64,000 nt of DNA, taken from NCBI RefSeq assembly GCF_014697125.1, contig NZ_JACJRG010000026.1, forward strand, positions 21,597 through 85,596, written 5' to 3'. Under the pieces are notes generated by a model. It saw nothing but the letters and a program-made list of their open reading frames with translations, was not told the DNA's origin and did no database searches. Positions 42,968 through 52,323 of the stretch are shown here, piece after piece. The stretch comes from Anabaena minutissima FACHB-250. Its GTDB lineage: Bacteria; Cyanobacteriota; Cyanobacteriia; Cyanobacteriales; Nostocaceae. Numbering within the stretch: position 1 is the first letter of the stretch; every line of letters begins with the position of its first letter. The translations under genes and the position numbers were made by a program.

Positions 42968-44275
42968 ATGTTAAGTATCCCCACCAATAAATCTTTACCT
43001 CGTGCGCCGCAATTGGTGACATCCCTACCAGGAAAGAAAGCTTTAGCTATTGTAGAACGCGATCGCACTGTAACTTCCCCTTCCTATACCCGCGACTATC
43101 CCCTAGTGGTGGCTCGTGGCGAGGGTTGTATGCTAGAAGACGTAGACGGCAATGTATTTCTAGATATGACAGCAGGTATTGCTGTCACCGCCACCGGTCA
43201 CGCTCACCCGGAAGTCGTGAAGGAAATTCAGTCACAGGCGGCGCGGTTGTTACATATGTCGGGGACGGATTTTTACTATGAACCAATGGTAGAACTCGCC
43301 GAACATTTAGCCATTCGCGCCCCCTTTCCCCACGGTGGGAGAGTATTTTTCACCAATTCCGGCGCAGAGTCTAACGAAGGAGCGATGAAACTAGCTCGAT
43401 ATTACACCAAGCGATCGCTCATCGTGGCCTTTTTAGGTGCATTTCACGGACGCACCTACGGCGCAATGTCCCTAACTGGTTCTAAAACAGTGCAACGCGC
43501 CCATTTCGGCCCCTTAGTTCCAGGGATAACTCATATTCCCTACGGGACTCACGCTAGTCTAGACCACCTAGAACAACAGTTATTTAACACCATCCTACCC
43601 CCCCATGAAGTAGCCGCCATCATAGTAGAACCGATTCAAGGAGAAGGTGGTTACATAGTCCCTGAAGATGGATTTTTAGCCAGAATCCGGGATATCTGCA
43701 ATCGCCACGGCATCTTAATGGTAGTCGATGAAGTGCAATCAGGTATGGGACGAACCGGACGCTTATTTGCGATCGAGCATTGGGGTGTAATGCCTGATAT
43801 CATTACCACAGCCAAAGGTCTAGCCAGTGGTTTACCATTAGGTGCAATTCTCTCCCGTCCAGAATTAATGACTTGGCCGCCTGGTTCTCACGCCACCACC
43901 TTTGGCGGAAACCCCGTAGCTTGTGTAGCAGCTATTACGACGTTGCGACTATTAGATAGTGGGTTGATGAGTAACGCTACCCAAATGGGAGAACTGCTAA
44001 AAGCTGGGCTGACCAAACTGCATGAAAAATTTCCCAGAATGTCCCGACCGAGGGGGATAGCCTTGATGGTAGCAGTCGATTTATTCGATGCAGATGGAAA
44101 TTATGATATCAGATTGCGCGATCGCATCATTCAATCAGCCTTCTTACACGGTCTGCTATTACTAGGTTGTGGTAAAGCCGCCATACGTTTCTGTCCACCC
44201 CTAGTCATCGAACCCGACCAAATTCAAACCGCCTTGGATATTCTCGCTGAGATTTTGCATTTGGAAAGGGAATAG
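42968..44275 (+). CDS. class III pyridoxal-phosphate aminotransferase (GABA/ornithine type)
   Basis: A 435-residue class III aminotransferase, starting at ATG 42968. Key parts: FLDMTAGIAVTATGHAHPEVV, FTNSGAESNEGAMKLAR (phosphate-binding), GAFHGRTYGAMSLTGSK, the PLP-ring aspartate in VVDEVQSGMGRTGR, the Schiff-base lysine in TTAKGLASGLPLGAI and HATTFGGNPVACVA. This matches 4-aminobutyrate, ornithine or lysine-type omega-aminotransferases better than acetylornithine-specific ones. A DUF1338 gene starts 30 bp downstream and a Rieske gene 11 bp after that, suggesting a three-gene unit. With the DUF1338 partner, an amino-acid such as 2-aminoadipate or lysine is a reasonable substrate; this is inference. 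Confidence 0.9.
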   Translation: MLSIPTNKSLPRAPQLVTSLPGKKALAIVERDRTVTSPSYTRDYPLVVARGEGCMLEDVDGNVFLDMTAGIAVTATGHAHPEVVKEIQSQAARLLHMSGTDFYYEPMVELAEHLAIRAPFPHGGRVFFTNSGAESNEGAMKLARYYTKRSLIVAFLGAFHGRTYGAMSLTGSKTVQRAHFGPLVPGITHIPYGTHASLDHLEQQLFNTILPPHEVAAIIVEPIQGEGGYIVPEDGFLARIRDICNRHGILMVVDEVQSGMGRTGRLFAIEHWGVMPDIITTAKGLASGLPLGAILSRPELMTWPPGSHATTFGGNPVACVAAITTLRLLDSGLMSNATQMGELLKAGLTKLHEKFPRMSRPRGIALMVAVDLFDADGNYDIRLRDRIIQSAFLHGLLLLGCGKAAIRFCPPLVIEPDQIQTALDILAEILHLERE

Positions 44276-44305
44276 GGACAAATCAATTAAAAATTAAAAA
44301 TTAAA

Positions 44306-45208
44306 ATGAAGCCTGAAATTGCTTGTCATCTCTGGAAATCACTTTGGCAAGAATACAAAGCCAGAGTTAATTATGCCCAAACTTATGAACAAATGATTAC
44401 TGCGGCGGGTGGAACAGTCGCCAATGACCATATCGCCTTTCGGTCTTTGCGGATGGTAGTTGATAGTCCTCAAGGTCAAGTTAACTTAGGAATAAACTAT
44501 CTAGGACAAATCGCTGAAGCCTTGGGTTACGAACCAGTTGGGGAATATACTTTTCCTCAAACTCACCTTTATGCTCGTTACTATCACCATCCACAACAAA
44601 CAGAATTTGATTTACCCAAGCTGTTTATTAGTGAGTTAATTGTCGATGAATTACCTGATAATATTGCCCAGCTAATTTATAAAACTGGTTCTACAATTCA
44701 ACATCAATTGTGCTTTCCCTTCCTACAAAAAGAGGGTGATAATAAAAGTATTACTCAACAACTCCAAACAGCTTTTACTCGTCCTTGGAAAATTCCCCTA
44801 CGTTCTACAATAGAAGCAGTAAATCAAGTTACTCAGTATGGTGCTTGGGTGCTGTTACATGGTTACGCTGTCAATCATTTTACTGGCTACGTGAACCGCC
44901 AAAATACGCCAGCATACCCAGATATAGATACTACTGCGAGTGGTTTAGCTAGTTTGGGCGTACCGATGAAAGCAGAAATTGAGGGTGATGTCACCTGTGG
45001 TTTACGTCAAACCGCCACCGCAGCAGTGAAGGAAATGGTAACAGTCATTGATGATATTAGCGGTGAAGAAATGCAAATTCCTTGGACTTATGCCTATTAT
45101 GAAATTGCCCAACGTTATTTAGTAGAAGTAGCACCAGGTAAGCAAGAACTTTTTGAGGCTTTCTTAGGGAAAAACGCCCAGCAATTGTTTGAAATGACGC
45201 GACGTTAA
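44306..45208 (+). CDS. DUF1338 protein (2-oxoadipate dioxygenase/decarboxylase-like)
   Basis: A 300-residue member of the DUF1338 (YdcJ/HglS) family. A characterised member, HglS of Pseudomonas putida, is an Fe(II) enzyme turning 2-oxoadipate into D-2-hydroxyglutarate in lysine catabolism (the name is unrelated to heterocyst glycolipids). Probable metal ligands are histidines in VANDHIAFRSL and HGYAVNHFTGYVN and a glutamate in YYEIAQRYLVE. It is short relative to the 450-residue Pseudomonas type, similar to plant and cyanobacterial forms. The preceding aminotransferase could supply a 2-oxo acid. Confidence 0.82.
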   Translation: MKPEIACHLWKSLWQEYKARVNYAQTYEQMITAAGGTVANDHIAFRSLRMVVDSPQGQVNLGINYLGQIAEALGYEPVGEYTFPQTHLYARYYHHPQQTEFDLPKLFISELIVDELPDNIAQLIYKTGSTIQHQLCFPFLQKEGDNKSITQQLQTAFTRPWKIPLRSTIEAVNQVTQYGAWVLLHGYAVNHFTGYVNRQNTPAYPDIDTTASGLASLGVPMKAEIEGDVTCGLRQTATAAVKEMVTVIDDISGEEMQIPWTYAYYEIAQRYLVEVAPGKQELFEAFLGKNAQQLFEMTRR

Positions 45209-45219
45209 TAAACGAAAAG

Positions 45220-46602
45220 ATGCTAGAGATCAAATCTACCGTAAAAGAAATATTACCTGGAGGTAGTGACCCGCAGTATTTCGATTGGCATGAAGCTTGG
45301 TATCCTGTCCACTACCTAGAAGATTTAGATAAATCAAAACCAACTGCTTTTACTCTATTGGGTCGAGATATCGTCATTTGGTGGGACAAGCAATCTCAAT
45401 CCTGGCAAGTATTTGCAGACCAGTGTCCCCATCGTCTCGCACGACTTTCTGAAGGCAGAATTAATGAAGAAGGACTGTTAGAGTGTCCTTATCACGGTTG
45501 GTCTTTTTCCGGCGATGGTAATTGTCAACACATTCCCCAGCAGCCGGAAGGCGGACAAGCGGAGACTTCCCAACGCGCTTGCGTGGCATCATTGCCTAGC
45601 ACTGAACGCCAAGGTATGTTATTTGTGTATGCTGGCAAGCCAGAAAACGCTACTAAAACTAAAATTCCCGTCATTGAACCATTAGAAACATCACCTGATG
45701 GGTGGGTTGTCATCAATACCTTTAGAGATGTACCTTACGATGCACTCACACTGCTAGAGAATATACTTGACCCCAGTCATGTAGCCTTCACCCATCACAG
45801 CACAGTAGGAAATAGAAAAAACGCCGCACCTTTAGAACTGGAGGTGGCGAAATCTGACAAACACGGTTTTAAAGGCATTTGGAAGCAAGGAATCAAAGCT
45901 GGACAAACAGGAGAATTATCCACAACCTTTGTTGCACCGGCTTTAACGTGGCATGATATCAACGCGGAACGCGGTAGAATTCTGACTGTTGTCTACGCTA
46001 CACCCATCCGCAAAGGTGAATGTCGTTTATTCGCCCGTTTTCCCTTTAAGTTTCCTTCTAAACTGCCGGGTATATTTATTAAGTTGAGGCCGCGCTGGTA
46101 CTATCACCTGGGGCAGAATGGCGTTTTAGAAGATGACCAAATTTTTCTCCACTATCAAGAACGCTATCTAGAAGCGAAAGGCGGTAGTCCGAATTTTTCT
46201 AAAGCCTTCTATCTACCGACAAAAGCAGATAGTTTTGTGTTTGAATTGCACCAGTGGGTGAATAATTACAACGCTGAACCGTTTCCTGGGGAAGCTTTTC
46301 CACCGCCTATTCCTCAAGAATATTTACTAGAGAGGTATTATTCTCATACAGAAAAGTGTGCCAGTTGTAGAACTGCGTTGGCGAGGATTGAGCAATTAAG
46401 GTTATTGAGTGGCGTAATAGCTGCTGTTTCTTTAGCCAGTACCCCAATACTGTCATTATTTTTGGATGTTACATCAGTTCCGACTATTGTGCTGGGGACG
46501 GTAACGCCGATTATCTTTGGTGCAGCATGGCTGGGATTAACCAAACTCCGCAAGCAGTTCTATGAGGGAAGAAACATACCGCCACGTAATTTGGAGGGCT
46601 AA
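45220..46602 (+). CDS. Rieske 2Fe-2S oxygenase, pheophorbide a oxygenase-like
   Basis: A 460-residue Rieske non-haem iron oxygenase. The Rieske cluster is bound by CPHRLARL and CPYHGWSF; the mononuclear iron site is in the middle (LLENILDPSHVAFTHHST, with Asp/His ligands). The C-terminal part has the CASCRTAL (CxxC) motif and two membrane helices (SGVIAAVSLASTPILSLFL, SVPTIVLGTVTPIIFGAAWL), as in the PaO/Tic55/PTC52 group. In plants these act on chlorophyll breakdown products or protochlorophyllide a. In cyanobacteria the substrate is unclear. It is tightly linked to the aminotransferase and DUF1338 genes and ends before a hairpin. Confidence 0.88.
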   Translation: MLEIKSTVKEILPGGSDPQYFDWHEAWYPVHYLEDLDKSKPTAFTLLGRDIVIWWDKQSQSWQVFADQCPHRLARLSEGRINEEGLLECPYHGWSFSGDGNCQHIPQQPEGGQAETSQRACVASLPSTERQGMLFVYAGKPENATKTKIPVIEPLETSPDGWVVINTFRDVPYDALTLLENILDPSHVAFTHHSTVGNRKNAAPLELEVAKSDKHGFKGIWKQGIKAGQTGELSTTFVAPALTWHDINAERGRILTVVYATPIRKGECRLFARFPFKFPSKLPGIFIKLRPRWYYHLGQNGVLEDDQIFLHYQERYLEAKGGSPNFSKAFYLPTKADSFVFELHQWVNNYNAEPFPGEAFPPPIPQEYLLERYYSHTEKCASCRTALARIEQLRLLSGVIAAVSLASTPILSLFLDVTSVPTIVLGTVTPIIFGAAWLGLTKLRKQFYEGRNIPPRNLEG

Positions 46603-46654
46603 ACAGACAAAGCCTGCCTCTCATTCAATGAGATATGCGTTATCCAGAAACCAT

Positions 46655-46683
46655 GTAGAGACGTAGCATTACTACGCCTCTAC
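46655..46683 (+). terminator. hairpin with T-run after the Rieske gene
   Basis: GTAGAGACGTAG and CTACGCCTCTAC form a 12-bp stem with one A-C mismatch and a CATTA loop, followed by ATTATTTTT. Similar GTAGAGACGTAG hairpins are frequent in Nostoc-type genomes. It fits an intrinsic terminator for the aminotransferase-DUF1338-Rieske unit. Confidence 0.7.
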
Positions 46684-46841
46684 ATTATTTTTCACTAGAT
46701 GTTTATTGCTTATTTCCTTTTCAGGATGGAGGTTTCCTCATCTCAAATAGCAGTACAACAAGCCAAAAGTAAAAAGCAAGAGTGCTTATTTTGGAAGATT
46801 TTTGCCATTTGAAATGGTGGCTTCATTGACGCTGCGCTGTA

Positions 46842-47273
46842 CTAGCGATCTGTACAAGTCCAACGAACAACCTTACAGCCATCACCACCATAGTTAACGC
46901 ATTGTCTTACTGCGGCTGTTTCGGCAGGGACGCGATTGCGATTCCATGCCCAACCTAACGCTCCATTATTAGCTACTGCCAAAGCGCCGCAAGCATTACG
47001 AAACCAAATCACGGCTTGACAGTCCCCGCTACCTGAATAACTTTCACATTCTCTCTTAGCTGCTCTTTCTGCGGCGGCTCTGGTAGCAAAGTTCCAAGCC
47101 GTACCGTTAGCACGAGTTCCTTTAGAATAGGCGATCGCTCCATAGTTATCTCTTCTTTGGGCGGCGGCTGGTTGGATATTATTAAAACCTAGGATTGGAT
47201 ATGCAATAACAGTTAATAATGCGATGTTTGTCCCAATTTTTTCTAAACTGCGTAATGACATGATTCCTACCAC
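46842..47273 (-). CDS. secreted DUF4189 protein
   Basis: A 143-residue exported protein. Residues 5-38 form a signal peptide (IGTNIALLTVIAYPILGF..., cleavage probably after QPAAA). The mature part is a DUF4189 domain: GAIAYSKGTRANGTAWNFATRAAAERAAKREC..., with paired cysteines (CESYSGSGDC, ACGAL, CVNYGGDGC, WTC) likely forming disulfides. DUF4189 domains occur in secreted proteins of many bacteria, function unknown. Start may be ATG 47273 or the second Met at 47261. Confidence 0.85.
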   Translation of the reverse strand: MVGIMSLRSLEKIGTNIALLTVIAYPILGFNNIQPAAAQRRDNYGAIAYSKGTRANGTAWNFATRAAAERAAKRECESYSGSGDCQAVIWFRNACGALAVANNGALGWAWNRNRVPAETAAVRQCVNYGGDGCKVVRWTCTDR

Positions 47274-47714
47274 CTAATTTTTTCTGTAAGGCTAACATTA
47301 TATTTAACATGAGCATCTGGGATGATTACTGAATTTTACAGATATTTTATAAAGGCTAAATTTTTATTCATAACATTAAAACACTTCTAGCTAGTAATCG
47401 GCTTGGATTTTTAAACTTACTTATGTAGGGATTAGTAAGAAAGCTTTTTCGAGTTGTACAGTTTTTTTTACACAATAAAATGAAAGTCTAATATTATACG
47501 CCAAATTATTTTTAAGCTATGCAGTATTTACAAATATTTGTAAATGAATCAATGAAGCTGAAACTTGAAGTAACTTAAAAAAATTAATCAGTTGTTAGAT
47601 AATGACAATTATTGACTTGCTTGCTTAACCTCAAAATTAGGAAGTCATACTTGTAACCGATGCCAACAGGACAAAAAACTGGTCAAATAGAGGTATCGTT
47701 GCCAACAGGGAGTA
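47274..47714. other. AT-rich intergenic region
   Basis: About 440 bases between divergent genes, with no coding frame or strong hairpin. It contains poly-T/A tracts and should hold the promoters of the DUF4189 and saccharopine-dehydrogenase-like genes. I see nothing else in it. Confidence 0.5.
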
Positions 47715-48806
47715 ATGACAGACCGCGTTTTAATTCTGGGAGGAAGGGGGCGCATTGGTAGCAGTGTGGCCCAGGATATAGCTACCCACACCCAAGCAAA
47801 AATTACGATTACGGGGCGTTCCCCAGAGATGGGTAAGGGGGTAGATTTTCCTTTGCTGGTGTTGGACTTGACGGAGGTTGACAAGTTACGGGAGGCGATC
47901 GCAAATTCAGATATAGTTATCCATTGTGCGGGGCCGTTTCATTACCGTGATGCTAATGTTCTCAAACTCTGCATTGAACAAGGCGTTAACTATTTAGATG
48001 TTAGTGACCACCGTTCTTTTACCAGCAAAGCTTTAAATTATCACGAACAAGCTGTAGCTGCTGGGGTGACAGCTATTGTTAATACTGGCATTTTTCCCGG
48101 CATTTCTAATAGCATGGTACGCCAAGGTATCGAGCAATTTGATGAGCCAAAAAAGGTACATTTAAGTTATTTAGTTGCTGGTTCTGGCGGTGCTGGGATT
48201 ACCGTTATGCGAACCACATTTTTAGGATTGCAACATCCTTTTCAGGCTTGGATAGATGGACAATGGCAATTAATTAAGCCATATAGTGAGAGAGAAATTA
48301 TCAATTTTCCCTCTCCTTATCAACGCAGCGGTGTTTACTGGTTTGATATGCCAGAAACATTCACAATTCCCCATGTTTTTCCGAATATAAACACCGTGAT
48401 TACGAAGTTTGGTTCAGTCCCAGATTTTTATAATCATCTGACGTGGATTGCCGCTCATATTTTTCCTAAGTGGTGGATGCAGCGTCACAGCACAATTGAG
48501 TTTTTATCTCACGTCAGTCATTTGATGACAGATGTCACCAATATTTTTAGTGGTATTGGCGTAGCAGTGCGATCGGAAGTTACGGGAAAAATAAATGGGA
48601 AGGATGCCGTTTATTGCTCTAATTTAGTCTATGAAAATACCGCAGTTGCGGCTGGTTGTGGCACAGGTAGTATTGCCCAATTATTATTGGCAGAAAAACT
48701 CAAAAAACCTGGAGTTTGGCCAGTAGAAGCAGCACTACCAACGGATTTGTTTCAGCAAGCTATGGAAAGTCGTCACATTAACATTGAGCATCAACTAATC
48801 AGTTAA
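47715..48806 (+). CDS. saccharopine-dehydrogenase-like NAD(P)-binding protein
   Basis: A 363-residue protein with an N-terminal Rossmann motif (RVLILGGRGRIGSSVAQDI) and the Sacchrp_dh_NADP pattern: VVDFPLLVLDLTEVDKL-like, SDIVIHCAGPFHYRDANVLKLCIEQGVNYLDVSD. The remainder is the alpha/beta catalytic-like domain of this large family, which includes saccharopine and homospermidine-type enzymes and many uncharacterised reductases. The reaction cannot be named. It starts with ATG 47715 and is not obviously in an operon; downstream is a convergent ABC permease fragment. Confidence 0.8.
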   Translation: MTDRVLILGGRGRIGSSVAQDIATHTQAKITITGRSPEMGKGVDFPLLVLDLTEVDKLREAIANSDIVIHCAGPFHYRDANVLKLCIEQGVNYLDVSDHRSFTSKALNYHEQAVAAGVTAIVNTGIFPGISNSMVRQGIEQFDEPKKVHLSYLVAGSGGAGITVMRTTFLGLQHPFQAWIDGQWQLIKPYSEREIINFPSPYQRSGVYWFDMPETFTIPHVFPNINTVITKFGSVPDFYNHLTWIAAHIFPKWWMQRHSTIEFLSHVSHLMTDVTNIFSGIGVAVRSEVTGKINGKDAVYCSNLVYENTAVAAGCGTGSIAQLLLAEKLKKPGVWPVEAALPTDLFQQAMESRHINIEHQLIS

Positions 48807-48828
48807 CACTGAAAAATTCAGACCTATT

Positions 48829-49401
48829 TCAGTCAGATTTTTTACCATTACTCACAATCTGAGCCAGCATATATGCTGCTAAGTCGAGTAACTGATCTAG
48901 CAGAAAACCAATGATACCGATATAAATTATTGCCTCAAATATGTAATTGATGTTGACAGATTTATATCCATTCCAAGCTAGAGAACCGAGTCCTTTTTGA
49001 TCTATTAACATTTCTACAGCAATTACTGTAAACCATGCTACCCAAACCCCAACTTTCAGAGCATGAAATATATGAAATATAGCTACTCGAAAGTTATTAT
49101 CTTGTCTGCGAAAATGTCGCATACCTATGGCTGTGTTGATTAAAATTGTCCAAAAGGTAGCGACAAAAATTACTACCGCAACTGCTGATTCTTTCTCTGG
49201 AAATATAACCAACATGATAGGTAGCCAAACTACGGGAGGGATGCTATGGGGTATCTGAACTATTCGTCTAAATATTTCATAAATTGCGCCGTTGACTCCG
49301 ATTAAATATCCAAAAAAACTACCTACAACAGCAGCAGGAATGTAACCCACAAACAATCTTTGTAGGCTATATAACAAATCTAAAAATATACTTCTATCCA
49401 T
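48829..49401 (-). CDS. shortened ABC transporter permease (SsuC/NrtB type)
   Basis: A 190-residue protein matching the permease family for nitrate, taurine, sulfonate and thiamine precursors (LYSLQRLFVGYIPAAVVGSFFGYLIG...). Family members are about 250-280 residues. Here the first membrane helix and periplasmic N terminus are missing, and the EAA coupling loop (FHIFHALKVGVWVAWFTVIAVEML) lacks part of the usual segment with the conserved Pro and Gly. No ATPase or binding protein gene is nearby. It may be a decaying orphan, or a short functional subunit whose partners are elsewhere. Confidence 0.7.
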   Translation of the reverse strand: MDRSIFLDLLYSLQRLFVGYIPAAVVGSFFGYLIGVNGAIYEIFRRIVQIPHSIPPVVWLPIMLVIFPEKESAVAVVIFVATFWTILINTAIGMRHFRRQDNNFRVAIFHIFHALKVGVWVAWFTVIAVEMLIDQKGLGSLAWNGYKSVNINYIFEAIIYIGIIGFLLDQLLDLAAYMLAQIVSNGKKSD

Positions 49402-49822
49402 GCCTCAGTTCTAATCTGGAACGGCAAAAAACACTGCGGCAATCACAAAAATCAAAAGCTAATAAAAAGCAAGCTTGTCACTCTGGTTAATTCAACTTTA
49501 TCAGAAAATTGAGTTTTGATATAAAAACTAAATAAATATTTCAATATTTGTATTAAGTAGGTAAGCGGTAAAATTTTCAGGTATGTCATTGCAAACGTAG
49601 GGCAGCGAAGTGAGGCTGTCGCCTTAGCGATACGCAAGGGTTTTGAATAATTTACCTAAGTTAAGCTCGTTAATTGGTTCTGTTGAACGGTTAACTGGTT
49701 TAAGCATTGCCAGCAATGGTTAGTTGATTTTAAGGTGTGTCGATGAAAGAGAAAGTCTAAAAATCACTTTTTAGAATCACCGCACTTTTAGGGCGGTGAG
49801 AACGTCAAAGAGTTCCTGAAAC
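49402..49822. other. intergenic region with dispersed repeat and hairpin
   Basis: About 420 bases without a gene. GGGCAGCGAAGTGAGGCTGTCGCC-like sequence at about 49600-49640 is of the GC-rich dispersed type. A terminator-like hairpin is at 49777-49799. Confidence 0.5.
49777..49799 (-). terminator. hairpin after the dienelactone hydrolase gene
   Basis: TCACCGC (49777-49783) and GCGGTGA (49793-49799), a 7-bp perfect stem. On the minus strand it begins 24 bp beyond the stop codon and is followed by an AT-rich tract (TTCTAAAAAGTGATTTTT). Confidence 0.5.
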
Positions 49823-50653
49823 TTAAACTCCATGCTGCTTAAACCATGCCAGGAGGCGTTGCCAGCCATCTTTCGCTTCTTTCTGCCTGTAGGAAGGACG
49901 ATAATCGGCAAAAAAGGCGTGGGGTGCATCGGGGTAAACGATGATTTCGGATTTGCATCTGCTGGACTTCAACTCATCGCGCATTTGTTCCACCGTCTTC
50001 AGAGGAATGCCTGTATCCTGACCTCCATAAAGTCCGAGAACGGGAACTTTCAAATTAGAGGCAATATCGACAGGATGCTTCGGTGTTAATTCCGTAGAAT
50101 TACCAACTAATCTGCCATACCATGCTACACCTGCTTTAACCTTGGGATTATATGCTGAGTACAACCAAGTCATGCGACCTCCCCAACAAAAGCCTGTAAT
50201 CCCCAATCTATCAGCATTACCTTTAGCAGACTTGATAGCCCAATCTACAGTGGCATCCAGGTCAGATAACACCTGAGAATCTGGTACTTTAGCTACCACC
50301 TGACGAATTTCATCGATATTGCTTAACTTGGAGACATCGCCCTGACGAGCAAATAATTCTGGTGCGATCGCTAAATAACCTAACTTAGCAAAGCGACGGC
50401 AGACATCCTGAATATGTTCATGTACACCGAAAATTTCCTGAATCACCAGCACAATCGGAAAATTCCCACCAGTGGCAGGTAACGCTCTGTAAGCTGGAAT
50501 TTCACCACCCTGGACAGGAATTTTCACTGCCCCTGCAACTAACTCTTTGGCATCAGTAGTAATGACTTGGGCAGAAATGGGTTGTACAGCCAAAGCAAAA
50601 CCAGTTGCTAAGGTAGCAGTAGCAATAAATTTGCGCCGGGTGATCTCTTTCAT
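49823..50653 (-). CDS. dienelactone hydrolase-family protein
   Basis: A 276-residue alpha/beta hydrolase of the dienelactone hydrolase (carboxymethylenebutenolidase) family with a twin-arginine signal (TRRKFIATATLATGFALAV, cleavage near SAQ). The nucleophile is cysteine in GFCWGG, the acid Asp is in YGGQDTGIP and the histidine in PDAPHAFF, the canonical Cys-Asp-His triad. LVIQEIFGVHEHIQDVCRR is the family signature carrying the Glu. Likely folded in the cytoplasm and exported by Tat. Substrate unknown. Confidence 0.9.
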   Translation of the reverse strand: MKEITRRKFIATATLATGFALAVQPISAQVITTDAKELVAGAVKIPVQGGEIPAYRALPATGGNFPIVLVIQEIFGVHEHIQDVCRRFAKLGYLAIAPELFARQGDVSKLSNIDEIRQVVAKVPDSQVLSDLDATVDWAIKSAKGNADRLGITGFCWGGRMTWLYSAYNPKVKAGVAWYGRLVGNSTELTPKHPVDIASNLKVPVLGLYGGQDTGIPLKTVEQMRDELKSSRCKSEIIVYPDAPHAFFADYRPSYRQKEAKDGWQRLLAWFKQHGV

Positions 50654-50749
50654 CGTCTTTTCCTTAAATTATTTAGGTTTAGTCTTATTTGTAAATGAAG
50701 GAGCAAATTTCGGAAATGTCCTTCATTCTTAAGTGTTGGGCTATACAGA

Positions 50750-51325
50750 TTATTTTCCTAAATTGCGCTTCATCTGTTCTAATTCATCTTCAGTTTCCCA
50801 CCGACGAAACTTTTCTTCTAAGTCATCCAACCCACTGCTAGAGGTGCTAGCTGTATTCCACCAACCGTTAGTTTCTATGCGCTGTTGAGTCTGGGCTTTA
50901 GCGCGTGTTGTTTGTGCTTCTGCTGCTTTGGTTTGTACTTCCTGTCGCCGCACTTGAATTTTATGCAACAGTTCTTGAGATTGGGCGATGCGTTCTTTCA
51001 GCCCTTGCATTTGTCCCCAAAGCTGATTTCCTTCACGCAATAGAGTTGCTTCTCTCTCTTGTGCCGCCGCCGCTAAATCTTGTCTACCTGAATCTTTAGC
51101 TTTCTGCACACGGATATGCCAACGCTGAATCTCTTGTGCAGTGGAGAGAATATCTTCTTGCGATCGCTTCTCTTGCAATTGTAAATCTGCAATCAATTTC
51201 AATGTATCTTCCTCTTGCTGTCGCAGCTGTTCTAACAACGCCTCTAATTCCAGATGCGGATTATTACGCAAGAATTCCTCTAAACGGTTTTCCAGAAACC
51301 GACTAAAATCATCAAATAAGCCCAC
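50750..51325 (-). CDS. cyanobacterial coiled-coil protein (TIGR04376-like)
   Basis: A 191-residue, highly charged, almost entirely helical protein. It opens with MGLFDDFSRFLENRLEEFLRNNPHLELEALLEQLRQQE and has long heptad repeats to about residue 150, then a Thr/Ser-rich spacer and an acidic tail (GLDDLEEKFRRWETEDELEQMKRNLGK). This pattern matches a family found only in cyanobacteria whose role is unknown. It somewhat resembles PspA/Vipp1-like coiled coils but I see no membrane-binding N-terminal helix of that type. Confidence 0.8.
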   Translation of the reverse strand: MGLFDDFSRFLENRLEEFLRNNPHLELEALLEQLRQQEEDTLKLIADLQLQEKRSQEDILSTAQEIQRWHIRVQKAKDSGRQDLAAAAQEREATLLREGNQLWGQMQGLKERIAQSQELLHKIQVRRQEVQTKAAEAQTTRAKAQTQQRIETNGWWNTASTSSSGLDDLEEKFRRWETEDELEQMKRNLGK

Positions 51326-51480
51326 TATTAGAACTCCAGAGTTAGGTGTGTAACTATTTTATTGTAGTAATTCTTATCCTATTACAACAGCAAATTGTAA
51401 TTTAGCAAAATTGCCATCAGTTTTTAACCCTAGAGCCTTAACTCATAATTACGAATTACGAACTAAAAATTACGAATTAT

Positions 51481-52323
51481 TCAAAGTGGTGTCACCCAAT
51501 AGCTAATCCCATTTTCTACTTGCTTTCTTAACCCCAAATTTAGTAAATCTTGCTCAGTTAAACCTAAATAAGTCCAGTGTGGTACATCTTTAGCGACGGT
51601 TTGAAACCAACCATTTTGATTGAGAATTTGTCTTTGTTTTAGATGAGATACCCGCAAATCAATTGCTAATCCCCAAAGATGTTGTGATGTTCCTGGTGGT
51701 GCAACAACACCGAGAATTGCTGTTTCTCTTCCTTCTTTCACTTGATTCAAAGTATTTTGGTTAGCATATTTATTCCAAAATCTGAAATTAGTAGCAAAAC
51801 TGCGAGTACAATCACCAGAACCATAGCCTGATTTTAAGGGAATATTTCCTAAAGAACGCGCCTGATTTAATGCTGCGGTGGCTGATGCTTGTAAGTAACA
51901 GTCATTTGTACCATTAACTTTAACCATTGTTAAACTATTTTGAAATGTCTGTGTTTCCTCCTCGTTATTTAGCAGAACTGTTGATGGTAATGTAACTAAT
52001 TTATCTCTATTTATAAACGCAGTACCATATGCTTTGAGCAAAATATATTCATAACTACCAGGCTGGGGAATGGTAGCTAAATTATTGGCGATCGCAGCCA
52101 AAAATCTTTCTTTATCTGACTGCCCAATATCGGGTATGTTTGTTGGTATTCTAGGTGCTGTGGCAAGAGCATCACAGTCTTTTTGATCTACCATTAAACA
52201 TTCATTTATCCATTGAGCATTTGCATCGACTTGGTGATGATTTACTGCATTGCTGGCAACCAAGGTAAAAATCATCAAGATAGTAATAGCAGTAAATTTT
52301 ATTTTTTTTACTATTCTTCTCAT
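51481..52323 (-). CDS. VanY-like D-alanyl-D-alanine carboxypeptidase (M15)
   Basis: A 280-residue exported protein. N-terminal hydrophobic signal (FTAITILMIFTLVASNAVN). The zinc-peptidase M15B motif SxHxxGxAxD is present as SQHLWGLAIDLRVS, and the third ligand is in VPHWTYLGL (HW). The rest fits a D,D-carboxypeptidase trimming peptidoglycan stem peptides in the periplasm, but sequence outside the motifs is divergent. AATTACGAATT short repeats lie immediately after the stop. Confidence 0.82.
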   Translation of the reverse strand: MRRIVKKIKFTAITILMIFTLVASNAVNHHQVDANAQWINECLMVDQKDCDALATAPRIPTNIPDIGQSDKERFLAAIANNLATIPQPGSYEYILLKAYGTAFINRDKLVTLPSTVLLNNEEETQTFQNSLTMVKVNGTNDCYLQASATAALNQARSLGNIPLKSGYGSGDCTRSFATNFRFWNKYANQNTLNQVKEGRETAILGVVAPPGTSQHLWGLAIDLRVSHLKQRQILNQNGWFQTVAKDVPHWTYLGLTEQDLLNLGLRKQVENGISYWVTPL

